This document shows, piece by piece, positions 24,154 through 32,399 of a stretch of DNA of 64,000 nucleotides. Under the pieces are notes generated by a model. That model searched no databases, was not told the DNA's origin, and saw only the letters and a list, made by a program, of their open reading frames with translations. The stretch covers positions 127,315-191,314 of the forward strand of contig NZ_LMCY01000048.1 in assembly GCF_001425685.1 (NCBI RefSeq), given 5' to 3'. Origin of the DNA: Massilia sp. Root335. Lineage in GTDB: Bacteria; Pseudomonadota; Gammaproteobacteria; Burkholderiales; Burkholderiaceae_D. Made by a program: the position numbers and the translations under genes. Every line of letters starts with the position of its first letter. Position 1 is the first letter of the stretch.

Positions 24154-26550
24154 TCAGTTACGCACTGGTTTACCGGTCTGCATCATGCCCATGATGCGTT
24201 CCTGGGTCTTCGGATTGTTCAGCAGCGCGACGAATGCGCGGCGCTCCATGTCGAGCAGCCACTGCTCGGACACGACGCTGCCCTGGTCGACGTCGCCGCC
24301 GGAGACGATCTCCGCGATCGTGTCGCCCAGCTGGTAGTCATACGCCGAAATGAAACCGCCGTCGCGCATGTTGACCAGCTGGCCGCGGATCGTCGCCCAG
24401 CCGTAGCGGCCGGTCACGGTCACCGGACGGCGCAGCGGCGCGCGGTAGCCCGCATCGAACATCGAACGCGCGGTGACCTTCGCCACGTGCAGCAGCTCGT
24501 ACGGGTTGAAGACGATGATGTCGTCGTCCTTCAGGTAACCCATCGCCTTCGCCTCCAGGGCCGATTTCGACACCTGCGCGGTGGCCGCGTTGGTGAAACC
24601 GGTCTTCAGGAATTGCAGGATGTCGTTGCCCTTCGATTCGTTGGCGGCGCGCACCGCGGCTTCCTTCAGGCCGCCGCCGGCCGGCACCAGGCCGACGCCC
24701 ACTTCCACGAGGCCGATGTACGACTCGATGGCCGCCACGCGCTTCGACGCGTGCAGCGCCATTTCGCAGCCACCGCCCAGCGCCAGGCCGGCCACCGCGG
24801 CCACGACCGGGATGTTCGAGTATTTCATCGCCATGAACGTGTCCTGCAGTTCCTTGACGATCGGGTCCATCGCTTTCGCGCCGCCCGCCATGAAGGCCGG
24901 CAGGGCCGATTGCAGGTCGGCGCCGGCCGAGAACGCGCCGCCTTCGGCCGCATCGGCGCTCCAGATCACGATGCCCTTGTAGCCCTTCTCGGCTTCGTCC
25001 AGCGCGCGCCTGATGCCCTTGATGACGCCGTCGCCGATCACGTGCATCTTCGTCTTCAGCGAGATGACGAGCACTTCGTCGCCCGAGTGCCACAGGCGCA
25101 CGGAGTCGTCTTCGAACACGGTGGTGCCGGCAGTCTTCGGATCGTCGCCGCCGCTACCCACGACCGGTGCGCGGAACTGCTGGCGTTGATACACCGGCAG
25201 GTCCGACCGTGCTACGAACGCGTTCTTGGTGACGGAGTAGGAACCTTCAGGCGTGTGCACGCCCTTCTCCGCGACCGGGGCGCTGAACACCCAGCCAGGG
25301 AGCGGCGCATCGGTCAGGGCCTTGCCGGCCTCGATGTCTTCCTTGACCCACTGGGCGATGGTGTTCCAGCCGGCGGCCTGCCACGTCTCGAACGGGCCGA
25401 CGCTCCAGCCGAAGCCCCAGCGCATCGCGAAGTCGACGTCGCGCGCGTTGTCGGCGATCGAGTCGAGGTGGAACGCGATGTAGTGGAACGCGTCGCGGAA
25501 GATCGCCCACAGGAACTGCGCCTGCGGGTTGGTCGACTCGCGCATTGCCTTGAATTTCTTGACCGGGTCCTTTTCTTTCAGGATGCGCGCGACGATGTCG
25601 GCGGCCTTGGCGCCGCCCGGCACGTATTCGCCGCTCGCGAAGTCCAGGCGCATGATCTCCTTGCCGACCTTCTTGTAAAAGCCGCCGCCGGTCTTCTGGC
25701 CCAGCGCGCCCTTTTCGATCAGCTTGGCCAGCACGTCCGGGGTCTTGTAGACGCTGAAGAACGGGTCGTCCTTCAGGTTGTCCTGCATCGTCTTGATGAC
25801 GTGGCCCATCGTGTCCAGGCCGACGACGTCCGCCGTGCGGAACGTGCCCGACTTGGCGCGGCCCAGCTTCGCGCCGGTGAGGTCGTCGACCACGTCGACG
25901 GAGAGGCCGAACTTCTCGGCTTCGTGGATCGTGGCCAGCATGCCGAAGATGCCGACGCGGTTGGCGATGAAGTTCGGCGTGTCTTTCGCACGCACGACGC
26001 CCTTGCCCAGGGTCGACGTCAGGAACGTCTCGAGCTGGTCGAGGATTTCCGGTTTCGTGGCCGCGGTCGGGATCAGTTCGACCAGGTGCATGTAGCGCGG
26101 CGGGTTGAAGAAGTGCACGCCGCAGAAGCGCGACTTCAGCTCGGCGTCGAAGCCTTCGGCCAGCTTCTCGATCGACAGGCCCGACGTGTTCGACGCGAAG
26201 ATGGCGTTGGCGCCGATGTGCGGCGCGACCTTCTTGTACAGGTCGTGCTTCCAGTCCATGCGCTCGGCGATGGCTTCGATGATCAGGTCGCAGCCGGCCA
26301 GCACGTCGAGGTTGTCCTCGTAGTTGGCGACTTCGATCAGCGCGGCGTCGTCCTTGTTGCCCAGCGGGGCCGGCGACAGTTTTTTCAGGTTCTCGATGGC
26401 CTTCAAAACGATACCGTTTTTATTGCCCTCTTTGGCCGGCAGGTCGAACAGCACGACCGGGACCTTGGCGTTGACGCAGTGCGCAGCGATCTGCGCGCCC
26501 ATCACGCCGGCGCCCAGGACGGCGACTTTCTTGACGATGAAGTTGGACAT
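24154..26550 (-). CDS. 3-hydroxyacyl-CoA dehydrogenase/enoyl-CoA hydratase, FadN-type domain order
   Basis: The 798-residue enzyme starts with the Rossmann motif VAVLGAGVMGAQIA (about residues 8-21), so the dehydrogenase is N-terminal and the crotonase domain C-terminal (VVAAVAGLALGGGCEMALHA). This is the order of Bacillus FadN and the reverse of E. coli FadB. It hydrates enoyl-CoA and oxidises 3-hydroxyacyl-CoA. The ATG at 26550 is preferred; an in-frame start at 26607 would translate part of a dispersed repeat. With the adjacent acyl-CoA dehydrogenase and thiolase it forms a FadE-FadN-FadA type set. Confidence 0.92.
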   Translation of the reverse strand: MSNFIVKKVAVLGAGVMGAQIAAHCVNAKVPVVLFDLPAKEGNKNGIVLKAIENLKKLSPAPLGNKDDAALIEVANYEDNLDVLAGCDLIIEAIAERMDWKHDLYKKVAPHIGANAIFASNTSGLSIEKLAEGFDAELKSRFCGVHFFNPPRYMHLVELIPTAATKPEILDQLETFLTSTLGKGVVRAKDTPNFIANRVGIFGMLATIHEAEKFGLSVDVVDDLTGAKLGRAKSGTFRTADVVGLDTMGHVIKTMQDNLKDDPFFSVYKTPDVLAKLIEKGALGQKTGGGFYKKVGKEIMRLDFASGEYVPGGAKAADIVARILKEKDPVKKFKAMRESTNPQAQFLWAIFRDAFHYIAFHLDSIADNARDVDFAMRWGFGWSVGPFETWQAAGWNTIAQWVKEDIEAGKALTDAPLPGWVFSAPVAEKGVHTPEGSYSVTKNAFVARSDLPVYQRQQFRAPVVGSGGDDPKTAGTTVFEDDSVRLWHSGDEVLVISLKTKMHVIGDGVIKGIRRALDEAEKGYKGIVIWSADAAEGGAFSAGADLQSALPAFMAGGAKAMDPIVKELQDTFMAMKYSNIPVVAAVAGLALGGGCEMALHASKRVAAIESYIGLVEVGVGLVPAGGGLKEAAVRAANESKGNDILQFLKTGFTNAATAQVSKSALEAKAMGYLKDDDIIVFNPYELLHVAKVTARSMFDAGYRAPLRRPVTVTGRYGWATIRGQLVNMRDGGFISAYDYQLGDTIAEIVSGGDVDQGSVVSEQWLLDMERRAFVALLNNPKTQERIMGMMQTGKPVRN

Positions 26551-26570
26551 ACTCGTTATCCTTTGATTAG

Positions 26571-26655
26571 TCGTCGTTCCCGCGGAGGCGGGAACCCAAG
26601 ATTGCATACGCAGACACTGCGCGGAACTTGGATCCCCGCCTGCGCGGGGACGACG
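26571..26655. repeat. Dispersed palindromic intergenic repeat, copy 1
   Basis: Two hairpins, CCCGC-GGAG-GCGGG and CCCCGCCTGCGCGGGG, are flanked by outer CGTCGT and ACGACG ends to make an inverted-repeat unit of about 85 bp. Closely similar units lie at 37786-37871 and 46814-46915. It sits between two genes of the beta-oxidation operon, so it is transcribed and would fold in the mRNA. Confidence 0.8.
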
Positions 26656-26676
26656 GGTAAGTGTGATGGTGCGTAT

Positions 26677-28467
26677 TTAGAACAGGTCTGCGTCCAGCGC
26701 CAGCAGGTTCGAAGCGCCCGAACGTGCCTGGCGGATCAGCATCGCGGTTTCCGGGTACAGGCGGGCGAAGTAGAAGCGTGCGGTCGCCAGTTTCGATTCG
26801 TAGAACTTGTCGCCCGAATCCTTCTTGGCCAGCGCGATCTTCGCCATCTGCGCGAAGAAGTACGAGAACACCATGTGGCCCACGACGCGCAGGTAAGGCA
26901 CGGCGGCGGCGCCCACTTCGTCCTGGTTCTGGAAGGCCTTCATGCCGATTTCCATCGTCAGCTTGCCGACCTTCTCGCCCAGTTCGCCCAGCGGGCTCAC
27001 GAATTCGGCCATCTGCTCATCGAGGCCGTTCTCTTCGACGAACGCCTTGACCTTCTCGCCGAACGCGCGCAGCTTGGCGCCGTTGTCCATCAGGATCTTA
27101 CGGCCCAGCAGGTCCAGCGATTGGATGGTGTTGGTGCCTTCGTAGATCATGTTGATGCGGGCGTCGCGCACGTACTGCTCCATGCCCCACTCGGCGATGT
27201 AGCCGTGGCCGCCGTACACCTGCATCGCTTCCGACGTGGCGATCCAGCCGTTGTCGGTGATGAAGGCCTTGACGATCGGGGTCAGCAGGGCGACTTCGTC
27301 CGCGGCTTCCTTGCGGACCGCTTCGTCCGGGTGGTTCAGTTCGCGGTCGATCTGCAGCGCGACGTACGACGTCAGGGCGCGCGCGCCTTCGGCATAGGCC
27401 TTGGCGGTCAGCAGCATGCGGCGCACGTCCGGATGGACGATGATCGGGTCGGCCGGCTTGTCGGGCGCCTTCGGGCCCGACAGGCTGCGCATCTGGATGC
27501 GGTCTTTCGCATACACCAGCGCGTTCTGGTACGCGACTTCGGTCAGGCCCAGCGACTGCATGCCGACGCCCAGGCGGGCCGCGTTCATGAACACGAACAT
27601 CGCGTTCAGGCCCTTGTGCGGCTGGCCGATCAGGGTGCCGATGGCGCCGTCCAGGTTCATCTGGCAGGTCGAGTTGCCGTGGATGCCCATCTTTTCCTCG
27701 ATGGCGCCGCACGTGATGCCGTTACGGGCACCGACCGAACCGTCGGCGTTCGGCAGGAACTTCGGCACGAGGAACAGCGAGATGCCTTTCGAGCCTTCCG
27801 GCGCGTCCGGCAGGCGGGCCAGCACCAGGTGGACGATGTTTTCCGACATGTCGTGCTCGCCGGCCGAGATGAAGATCTTCGAGCCGGTGATGCTGTAGGT
27901 GCCGTCGGCCTGCGGTTCGGCCTTGGTGCGCAGCAGGCCCAGGTCGGTGCCGCAATGGGCTTCGGTCAGGCACATCGTGCCGGTCCATTCGCCGGACACC
28001 AGTTTCGGCAGGTAGAACTTCTTCTGGTCGTCGGTGCCGTGTTCCTTCAGGCACTCGTACGCGCCGTGCGACAGGCCCGGGTACATGGTCCATGCCTGGT
28101 TCGAGGAGTTCAGCATCTCGTAGAACGAGTTGTTCAGCGAGACCGGCAGGCCCTGGCCGCCGTATTCCGGATCGCAGGCCAGCGCCGCCCAGCCGCCTTC
28201 CACGTACTGTTTATACGCTTCCCTGAAACCCTTGGGCGTGGTGACGGCCTTGGTGGCGGCGTCGTAGTGGCAGCCTTCGCGGTCGCCGCTGTGGTTCAGC
28301 GGGAACAGCACTTCCTGCGTGAATTTCGCGCCCTCTTCCAGCACCTGGTTGATGATGTCGGCGTCGATCTCCTGGTACGCCGGCAGGTTCTTGAATTCTT
28401 CGGTGACGTTGAGGAACTCGTGCAGAACGAACTGCATATCCCGAAGTGGCGCGACGTACTGACCCAT
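26677..28467 (-). CDS. Acyl-CoA dehydrogenase, long C-terminal-extended type
   Basis: A 596-residue flavoprotein of the group that includes DmdC-like dehydrogenases, about 200 residues longer than short-chain enzymes. TGTMCLTEAHCGTDLGLLRT (about residues 155-174) and GSKIFISAGEHDMS contribute to flavin and substrate binding, and INMIYEGTNTIQSLDLLGRK carries the usual catalytic-Glu region. It performs the first oxidation of fatty acyl-CoA. A CAGGAG site precedes the ATG. It is the first enzyme gene of the operon, 36 bp after the TetR gene. Confidence 0.93.
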   Translation of the reverse strand: MGQYVAPLRDMQFVLHEFLNVTEEFKNLPAYQEIDADIINQVLEEGAKFTQEVLFPLNHSGDREGCHYDAATKAVTTPKGFREAYKQYVEGGWAALACDPEYGGQGLPVSLNNSFYEMLNSSNQAWTMYPGLSHGAYECLKEHGTDDQKKFYLPKLVSGEWTGTMCLTEAHCGTDLGLLRTKAEPQADGTYSITGSKIFISAGEHDMSENIVHLVLARLPDAPEGSKGISLFLVPKFLPNADGSVGARNGITCGAIEEKMGIHGNSTCQMNLDGAIGTLIGQPHKGLNAMFVFMNAARLGVGMQSLGLTEVAYQNALVYAKDRIQMRSLSGPKAPDKPADPIIVHPDVRRMLLTAKAYAEGARALTSYVALQIDRELNHPDEAVRKEAADEVALLTPIVKAFITDNGWIATSEAMQVYGGHGYIAEWGMEQYVRDARINMIYEGTNTIQSLDLLGRKILMDNGAKLRAFGEKVKAFVEENGLDEQMAEFVSPLGELGEKVGKLTMEIGMKAFQNQDEVGAAAVPYLRVVGHMVFSYFFAQMAKIALAKKDSGDKFYESKLATARFYFARLYPETAMLIRQARSGASNLLALDADLF

Positions 28468-28503
28468 GGTTGTTCTCCTGACAGGTGAATATTTTGTGTT
28501 GAA

Positions 28504-29139
28504 TTACTGAGCGCGGACGGTATCCGCCTGGCTGCTTTGCTTGTTGGGGTTGCGGTAATCTTCGACCAGGCGCGCGAAGCCGCGGTGCGCGCGGTCGACG
28601 GCGCCCGGAATGCGCAGGAAGCGCGCATCGTGGTGCACCGCCAGCACGAGGCCGTACATCTCGTACACGAGTTGCTCGGGGTCCGTGCCCGTCTTCAGGT
28701 CGCCGATCTCGATCGCCTGTTGGGCGCAGCGCAGCAGGGCACCCTGCCACGTGCGGACCATGGCCACGAGTTCTTCGCGGATCGGGCCCGGACGGTCGTC
28801 GTACTCGACGGCGCCGCTGATATAGATGCAGCCGGACGCGATCTCGACCGACACGCGCTTGAGCCAGCGGTTGAACATCGCCTCCAGGCGCGGCAGGCCG
28901 CGCGCTTCCTTGAGGCTGGGGAAAAAGACTTCCTGCTCGAAGCGGCGGTGGTACAGCTTGAGCACGTCGATCTGCAGGTCTTCGCGCGAACCGAAGTGCG
29001 CGAACACGCCCGATTTGCTCATGTTCATGCGGTCGGCCAGCAGGCCGATCGTCAAGCCTTCGAGACCGTCGCGACTGGCGAGCTCGAGCGCAACGTCGAG
29101 GATGGCGGCCCGCGTCATCTCGCCTTTGCGCATGCTCAT
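28504..29139 (-). CDS. TetR/AcrR-family regulator of the beta-oxidation operon
   Basis: A 211-residue TetR regulator: helix-turn-helix at about residues 8-55 (RAAILDVALELASRDGLEGL, then MSKSGVFAHFGSREDLQ) and a C-terminal ligand-binding domain with the YDDRPGPIREEL segment seen in TetR_C_6-like members. It heads the operon acyl-CoA dehydrogenase-FadN-thiolase and is likely its repressor, released by acyl-CoA; that assignment rests on position. Confidence 0.88.
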   Translation of the reverse strand: MSMRKGEMTRAAILDVALELASRDGLEGLTIGLLADRMNMSKSGVFAHFGSREDLQIDVLKLYHRRFEQEVFFPSLKEARGLPRLEAMFNRWLKRVSVEIASGCIYISGAVEYDDRPGPIREELVAMVRTWQGALLRCAQQAIEIGDLKTGTDPEQLVYEMYGLVLAVHHDARFLRIPGAVDRAHRGFARLVEDYRNPNKQSSQADTVRAQ

Positions 29140-29299
29140 CGATTTTGCGGAAGTATTAATAATATGCCTCGCGTAAGAGAGGATTTCTTCTGGCCGAAAA
29201 AATCCGAACGCTCGTACTATTATCTACCGGCCGTGAAATGTCAAACGGGAACTTAGAGGCACCGTTCTAGTGCCCTGGTCGCAACGCGCGGCGGGCTGC

Positions 29300-29683
29300 T
29301 CAGCCCCCGGCGCGGGTGATGGCGCGGCGGTCGCGCTTGGTCGGGCGGCCCTTGATCGTGCTGCCCGGTTCGGGGAACAAACGGCGTGCTTCCTGATCAT
29401 TTTCGCGGCGCACGATACTCTCTTCCGTCTCGCGGTACAGGGCCTGGGCGACGGGTGCCGGCCCGCGCTTGTCGGACAGGCCCAGCACGACCACTTCCCA
29501 GCGGTTCGAACCGTTGTCGATGAAAATCTTATCATCGACTCTCACGGAACGGGCGGGTTTGACGGGCTCGCCGCCGATCCGCACGCGTCCGCGGTCGACG
29601 GCATCCGCCGCCAGCGAGCGCGTCTTGAAGAAGCGCGCGGCCCACAGCCATTTGTCGATCCTTACGTTGTCATGTTCCGTCAT
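29300..29683 (-). CDS. hslR: S4-domain RNA-binding protein, Hsp15-like
   Basis: A 127-residue protein from the ATG at 29683. The S4 fold is clear at about residues 7-65 (VRIDKWLWAARFFKTRSLAA and VRIGGEPVKPARSVRVDD), and the C-terminus is basic (GRPTKRDRRAITRAGG), as in HslR, which rescues stalled 50S subunits carrying nascent peptidyl-tRNA. A GGAG site five bases before this ATG decides against two upstream in-frame starts. It follows the PLD gene, whose stop lies eleven bases upstream. Confidence 0.88.
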   Translation of the reverse strand: MTEHDNVRIDKWLWAARFFKTRSLAADAVDRGRVRIGGEPVKPARSVRVDDKIFIDNGSNRWEVVVLGLSDKRGPAPVAQALYRETEESIVRRENDQEARRLFPEPGSTIKGRPTKRDRRAITRAGG

Positions 29684-29693
29684 ATCACTCCAC

Positions 29694-30854
29694 TCATGCA
29701 TAGCCGATCGCAACGACGCGCATGGTCATTTTATAGAGAAAATAGGCCATTTCGTGGCCGCAGCGGCGCACCCAACCCAATTGTCTCAAATCATCCATGC
29801 AGACCTGCACGCCGTCGGCGATGCCGCGCTCGATCTGGCGGGCGAGGCTGGCGGCAAAATGCGCATCGCGCACGACGACGTTCGCCTCCTGGTTGACGAA
29901 CAGCGACAGCCCGTCGCAATTGCTGGACCCGACCGTGGCCCAGTTGTCGTCCACGACCGCGACCTTGGCATGCAGCTGGGTCTTGCGGTACTCGACGATG
30001 CGCACGCCGGCCGCCAGCAGTTGCGAATAGAACGACGAGGCGACGGCATCCTGCATGCGGAATTCGCCCACGCCGATCATCAGGCAGACGTCGACGCCGC
30101 GGCGCGCGGCCTGGCACAGCGCCTCGCGGAATTTACGGCCCGGCGCGAAATACGGCGTGGCCATCAGCACGCGCTTGCGCGCGCGGCCGATCGCCTGCAG
30201 GTAGGCGCGCTGGATGGTGCGGCGGTTGCGCAGGTTGTCGCGCACGACGAAGGCGGCGCGCATCGGGTGATCGCCGAGCGCGGCCGGCTGCTTGCGCATT
30301 TCGCGGAACAAATTGATCCGTCGAACGAGCGGCAAGTGTCCGGCCCGCGTCCACTGCGCCTGGGCTTCGCGGTGGATTTCCGTCACGAGCGGGCCGCGCA
30401 CGCACACGGCGAAATCCCAGCGCGGCGCGGGCAGCGGCGCGTGCGGTTCGTAGTCGTGCAGGTTGTCGTCGTTCGTGTTGATGCCGCCGACGAAGGCGAC
30501 CTGGCGGTCCATCACGGCGATCTTGCGGTGGCTCCGTGCGGCGCCGCGCCTGAACCACGGATTGAACATGCGGTAATGCACGCAGACCGCGCAGAATTCC
30601 GCTTTCAGGCGGCAGGCGATGCGGTTGCCGGTGCCGAACCAGTCGGCCAGCACGCGCACCTTGACGCCGCGCCCGGCGGCGCGGATCAGCGCATCGGTGA
30701 CGGCACGCGCCGTCGCGTCCTCGGCATAGATATAGGTTTCGTACAGGATCTCGTGCTGGGCCGCATCGATCGCGGCCAGCAGCGCCGGGAAATAAGTGCT
30801 GCCGCTTTCGAGGAGGGTAACGTCGTTGTTGGCTACATAGGTGACGGTGCGCAT
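29694..30854 (-). CDS. clsB: Cardiolipin synthase B-like phospholipase D family enzyme
   Basis: A 386-residue protein with both HKD motifs: HRKIAVMDRQVAFVGGIN and HAKVAVVDDNWATVGSSN, the paired catalytic sites of the PLD superfamily. Length and pattern fit ClsB, which makes cardiolipin from phosphatidylglycerol and phosphatidylethanolamine at the inner membrane. The upstream endonuclease-like gene ends two bases before this ATG; the E. coli ybhP-clsB pair has the same order. No strong ribosome site is seen, so translation probably depends on coupling. Confidence 0.9.
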   Translation of the reverse strand: MRTVTYVANNDVTLLESGSTYFPALLAAIDAAQHEILYETYIYAEDATARAVTDALIRAAGRGVKVRVLADWFGTGNRIACRLKAEFCAVCVHYRMFNPWFRRGAARSHRKIAVMDRQVAFVGGINTNDDNLHDYEPHAPLPAPRWDFAVCVRGPLVTEIHREAQAQWTRAGHLPLVRRINLFREMRKQPAALGDHPMRAAFVVRDNLRNRRTIQRAYLQAIGRARKRVLMATPYFAPGRKFREALCQAARRGVDVCLMIGVGEFRMQDAVASSFYSQLLAAGVRIVEYRKTQLHAKVAVVDDNWATVGSSNCDGLSLFVNQEANVVVRDAHFAASLARQIERGIADGVQVCMDDLRQLGWVRRCGHEMAYFLYKMTMRVVAIGYA

Positions 30855-30856
30855 TG

Positions 30857-31684
30857 CTATGCCAGCTGCAGATTGGCCACGATCGGTGCGTGGTCGGACA
30901 GGCGCGCCCATTGCGGGCCGTGCAGCACTTCGGCATGCTCGACCTTGAAGCCGCGCACATAAATCCGGTCGAGCCGGAACCAGGGCAGCGCGGCGGGAAA
31001 CGTCCGCGCCGGGACCAGGCGTTTTTCGCGTCCGGCCACATTCCGCACCATATCACCAATCTTGACGCCGAGCCGGGCCGGCCGCTCCAGTTCATCGAAT
31101 ACTTCAACGACGCCCAGCTTCATGCGCAGGCAATCGCTGAGGGTATTGCGCCAGTCGTTGAAGTCGCCCGCGATGATGACCGGTTCGCCGTTCGGCGCGG
31201 AATCCTGCACACATTGAATCAACAGGTCGGTCTGGCGCCGGCGGCTGCCTTCGAACAGGCCCAGGTGCACGACGTAGCAGTGCACATTGCCGGACGGCGT
31301 CTCCAGCACGCAGTGCAGGATGCCGCGCTGCTCGTAAGCATGGTCGGACACGTCGTGGTTGCGCGTATTCGAGATCTCGAAACCGGACAGCAGCGCGTTG
31401 CCATGGTGGCCATGGTCGTACACGGCGTTCATGCCATAGGCGGAATGCAGGTTTTCGCCGGCAAAGAATTCGTGCTGGGCCTTCTCCGGCCAGTGATGGT
31501 GGGGGCTGCGTACCTTTTCACCGTAGCGCACCTGGTAGCGGTCGTGCCGGCCCTGCACTTCCTGCAGGAACACGACGTCCGCACCGAACGCGCCGATGGC
31601 TTTTTTCAGCGCCAACACGCGCGGCGTACTACGAAAGGAAGAGACGCCCTTGTGGATGTTGTAGGTCGCAACACGGATTTTCAT
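30857..31684 (-). CDS. Endonuclease/exonuclease/phosphatase-family protein (YbhP-like)
   Basis: A 275-residue DNase I-fold protein: VATYNIHKGVSSF at the N-terminus, VVFLQEVQGRHD with the metal-binding Glu, IIAGDFNDWRN in the middle and SDHAPIVANLQ at the end. The family hydrolyses phosphodiesters or phosphoesters of nucleic acids or lipids. It is directly coupled to the clsB-like gene, as in E. coli, suggesting a role in membrane lipid metabolism, though none has been established for YbhP. Confidence 0.88.
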   Translation of the reverse strand: MKIRVATYNIHKGVSSFRSTPRVLALKKAIGAFGADVVFLQEVQGRHDRYQVRYGEKVRSPHHHWPEKAQHEFFAGENLHSAYGMNAVYDHGHHGNALLSGFEISNTRNHDVSDHAYEQRGILHCVLETPSGNVHCYVVHLGLFEGSRRRQTDLLIQCVQDSAPNGEPVIIAGDFNDWRNTLSDCLRMKLGVVEVFDELERPARLGVKIGDMVRNVAGREKRLVPARTFPAALPWFRLDRIYVRGFKVEHAEVLHGPQWARLSDHAPIVANLQLA

Positions 31685-31790
31685 GGGAACATTGTAACCC
31701 CATCAGTCCGTGCCCTTCCCGGGCGGGGAGCGCAATCGTGCGCGGGGAGCCTCTCCCGGCTCGTGGCCGGGAAAGGCGTCGGGGGACTGC

Positions 31791-31985
31791 TCAGGGGGCA
31801 ACGGCGGCGTGCCTGAAATCGCCGTTCGGCAGAGGACGCGCTTCGGGTGGGATGACGGGGTCGCGGTAGACCGGATTGGTGCGCAGCGGGCCCATCAGGC
31901 GGAGACCGCTCAATAGCTCGATGCACAGGTAATCGTTATCAACGCCAACGTCCTTGACCTTCTGCTCGTGTCTGCGTTCGCTCAT
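31791..31985 (-). CDS. Small conserved-looking protein of unknown function
   Basis: A 64-residue acidic-to-neutral protein starting MSERRHEQKVKDVGVDNDYL and ending in a proline-rich tail (PVYRDPVIPPEARPLPNGDF). It has no membrane segment and no recognised domain. Support for a real gene: a strong GGGAGGA ribosome site five bases before the ATG and a good promoter about 90 bp upstream (32079-32106). It lies 106 bp before the endonuclease-like gene on the same strand. Confidence 0.55.
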   Translation of the reverse strand: MSERRHEQKVKDVGVDNDYLCIELLSGLRLMGPLRTNPVYRDPVIPPEARPLPNGDFRHAAVAP

Positions 31986-32399
31986 GATTCCTCCCTTTGT
32001 TGGACATTGCTAAAATGAAAAGCCGTCAGAAACGACTTGTTGACCTTAATAAAATCATTTCTCACTGTCAAACGAACGATTGTATTGTGCGAATTTAAAT
32101 TGTCTAAATTAAATTCTGTGCATACAGTGAAGCAGAACCGCTCGTGAAAGAATCGAGCAGGATCGATCAAAGTAAATCTCTCAAATTATCACGTCGATTA
32201 ATGTGTTTACGACGCGATCCGGCCCTCGGCGTGCCGGGCGGGGAGCGTCATGGCGCGCTTCGGGCTTCAGTCCGCCAGCGCCAAATTTTGACCAGGGCGC
32301 CGTCCGGAAGTTCCGGGCCGGCGCGCAGCAGGGCGCGCGCACCGGTTGCTGCCGGCGCCAGGTCGTCGAGGGAGAAGATGGGCTTGCGCCCGGCAATCG
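31986..32399. other. AT-rich intergenic region with a promoter for the small protein gene
   Basis: About 410 bp without a clear gene. The part 31990-32215 is strikingly AT-rich for this genome and holds the promoter annotated below plus a perfect TTGACA (minus strand, 32071-32066). The part 32216-32399, next to the histidine kinase stop, has ordinary GC; one minus-strand frame there reads as a plausible 50-residue tail but lacks an ATG, GTG or TTG start. Confidence 0.5.
32079..32106 (-). promoter_or_regulatory. Sigma-70-type promoter of the small protein gene
   Basis: On the minus strand TAGACA (32106-32101) and TACAAT (32084-32079) are separated by 16 bp, each one base from consensus. The start point would be near 32072, giving an 86-nt leader before the small ORF at 31985. 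Confidence 0.6.

Noticed and set aside
24136..28488. 1450-codon plus-strand frame
   Set aside because: Entirely antisense to the dehydrogenase/hydratase and acyl-CoA dehydrogenase genes; its translation is Arg/His/Gln-rich with no domain, typical of a shadow frame.
31982..32170. 62-codon minus-strand frame in the AT-rich region before the small gene
   Set aside because: It needs a TTG start, covers the proposed promoter and has no recognisable protein character.
32248..32399. About 50 protein-like codons on the minus strand after the histidine kinase stop (ending IWRWRTEARSAP)
   Set aside because: No ATG, GTG or TTG start is available; a CTG overlapping the kinase stop would be needed and there is no ribosome site. 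Left as unproven.
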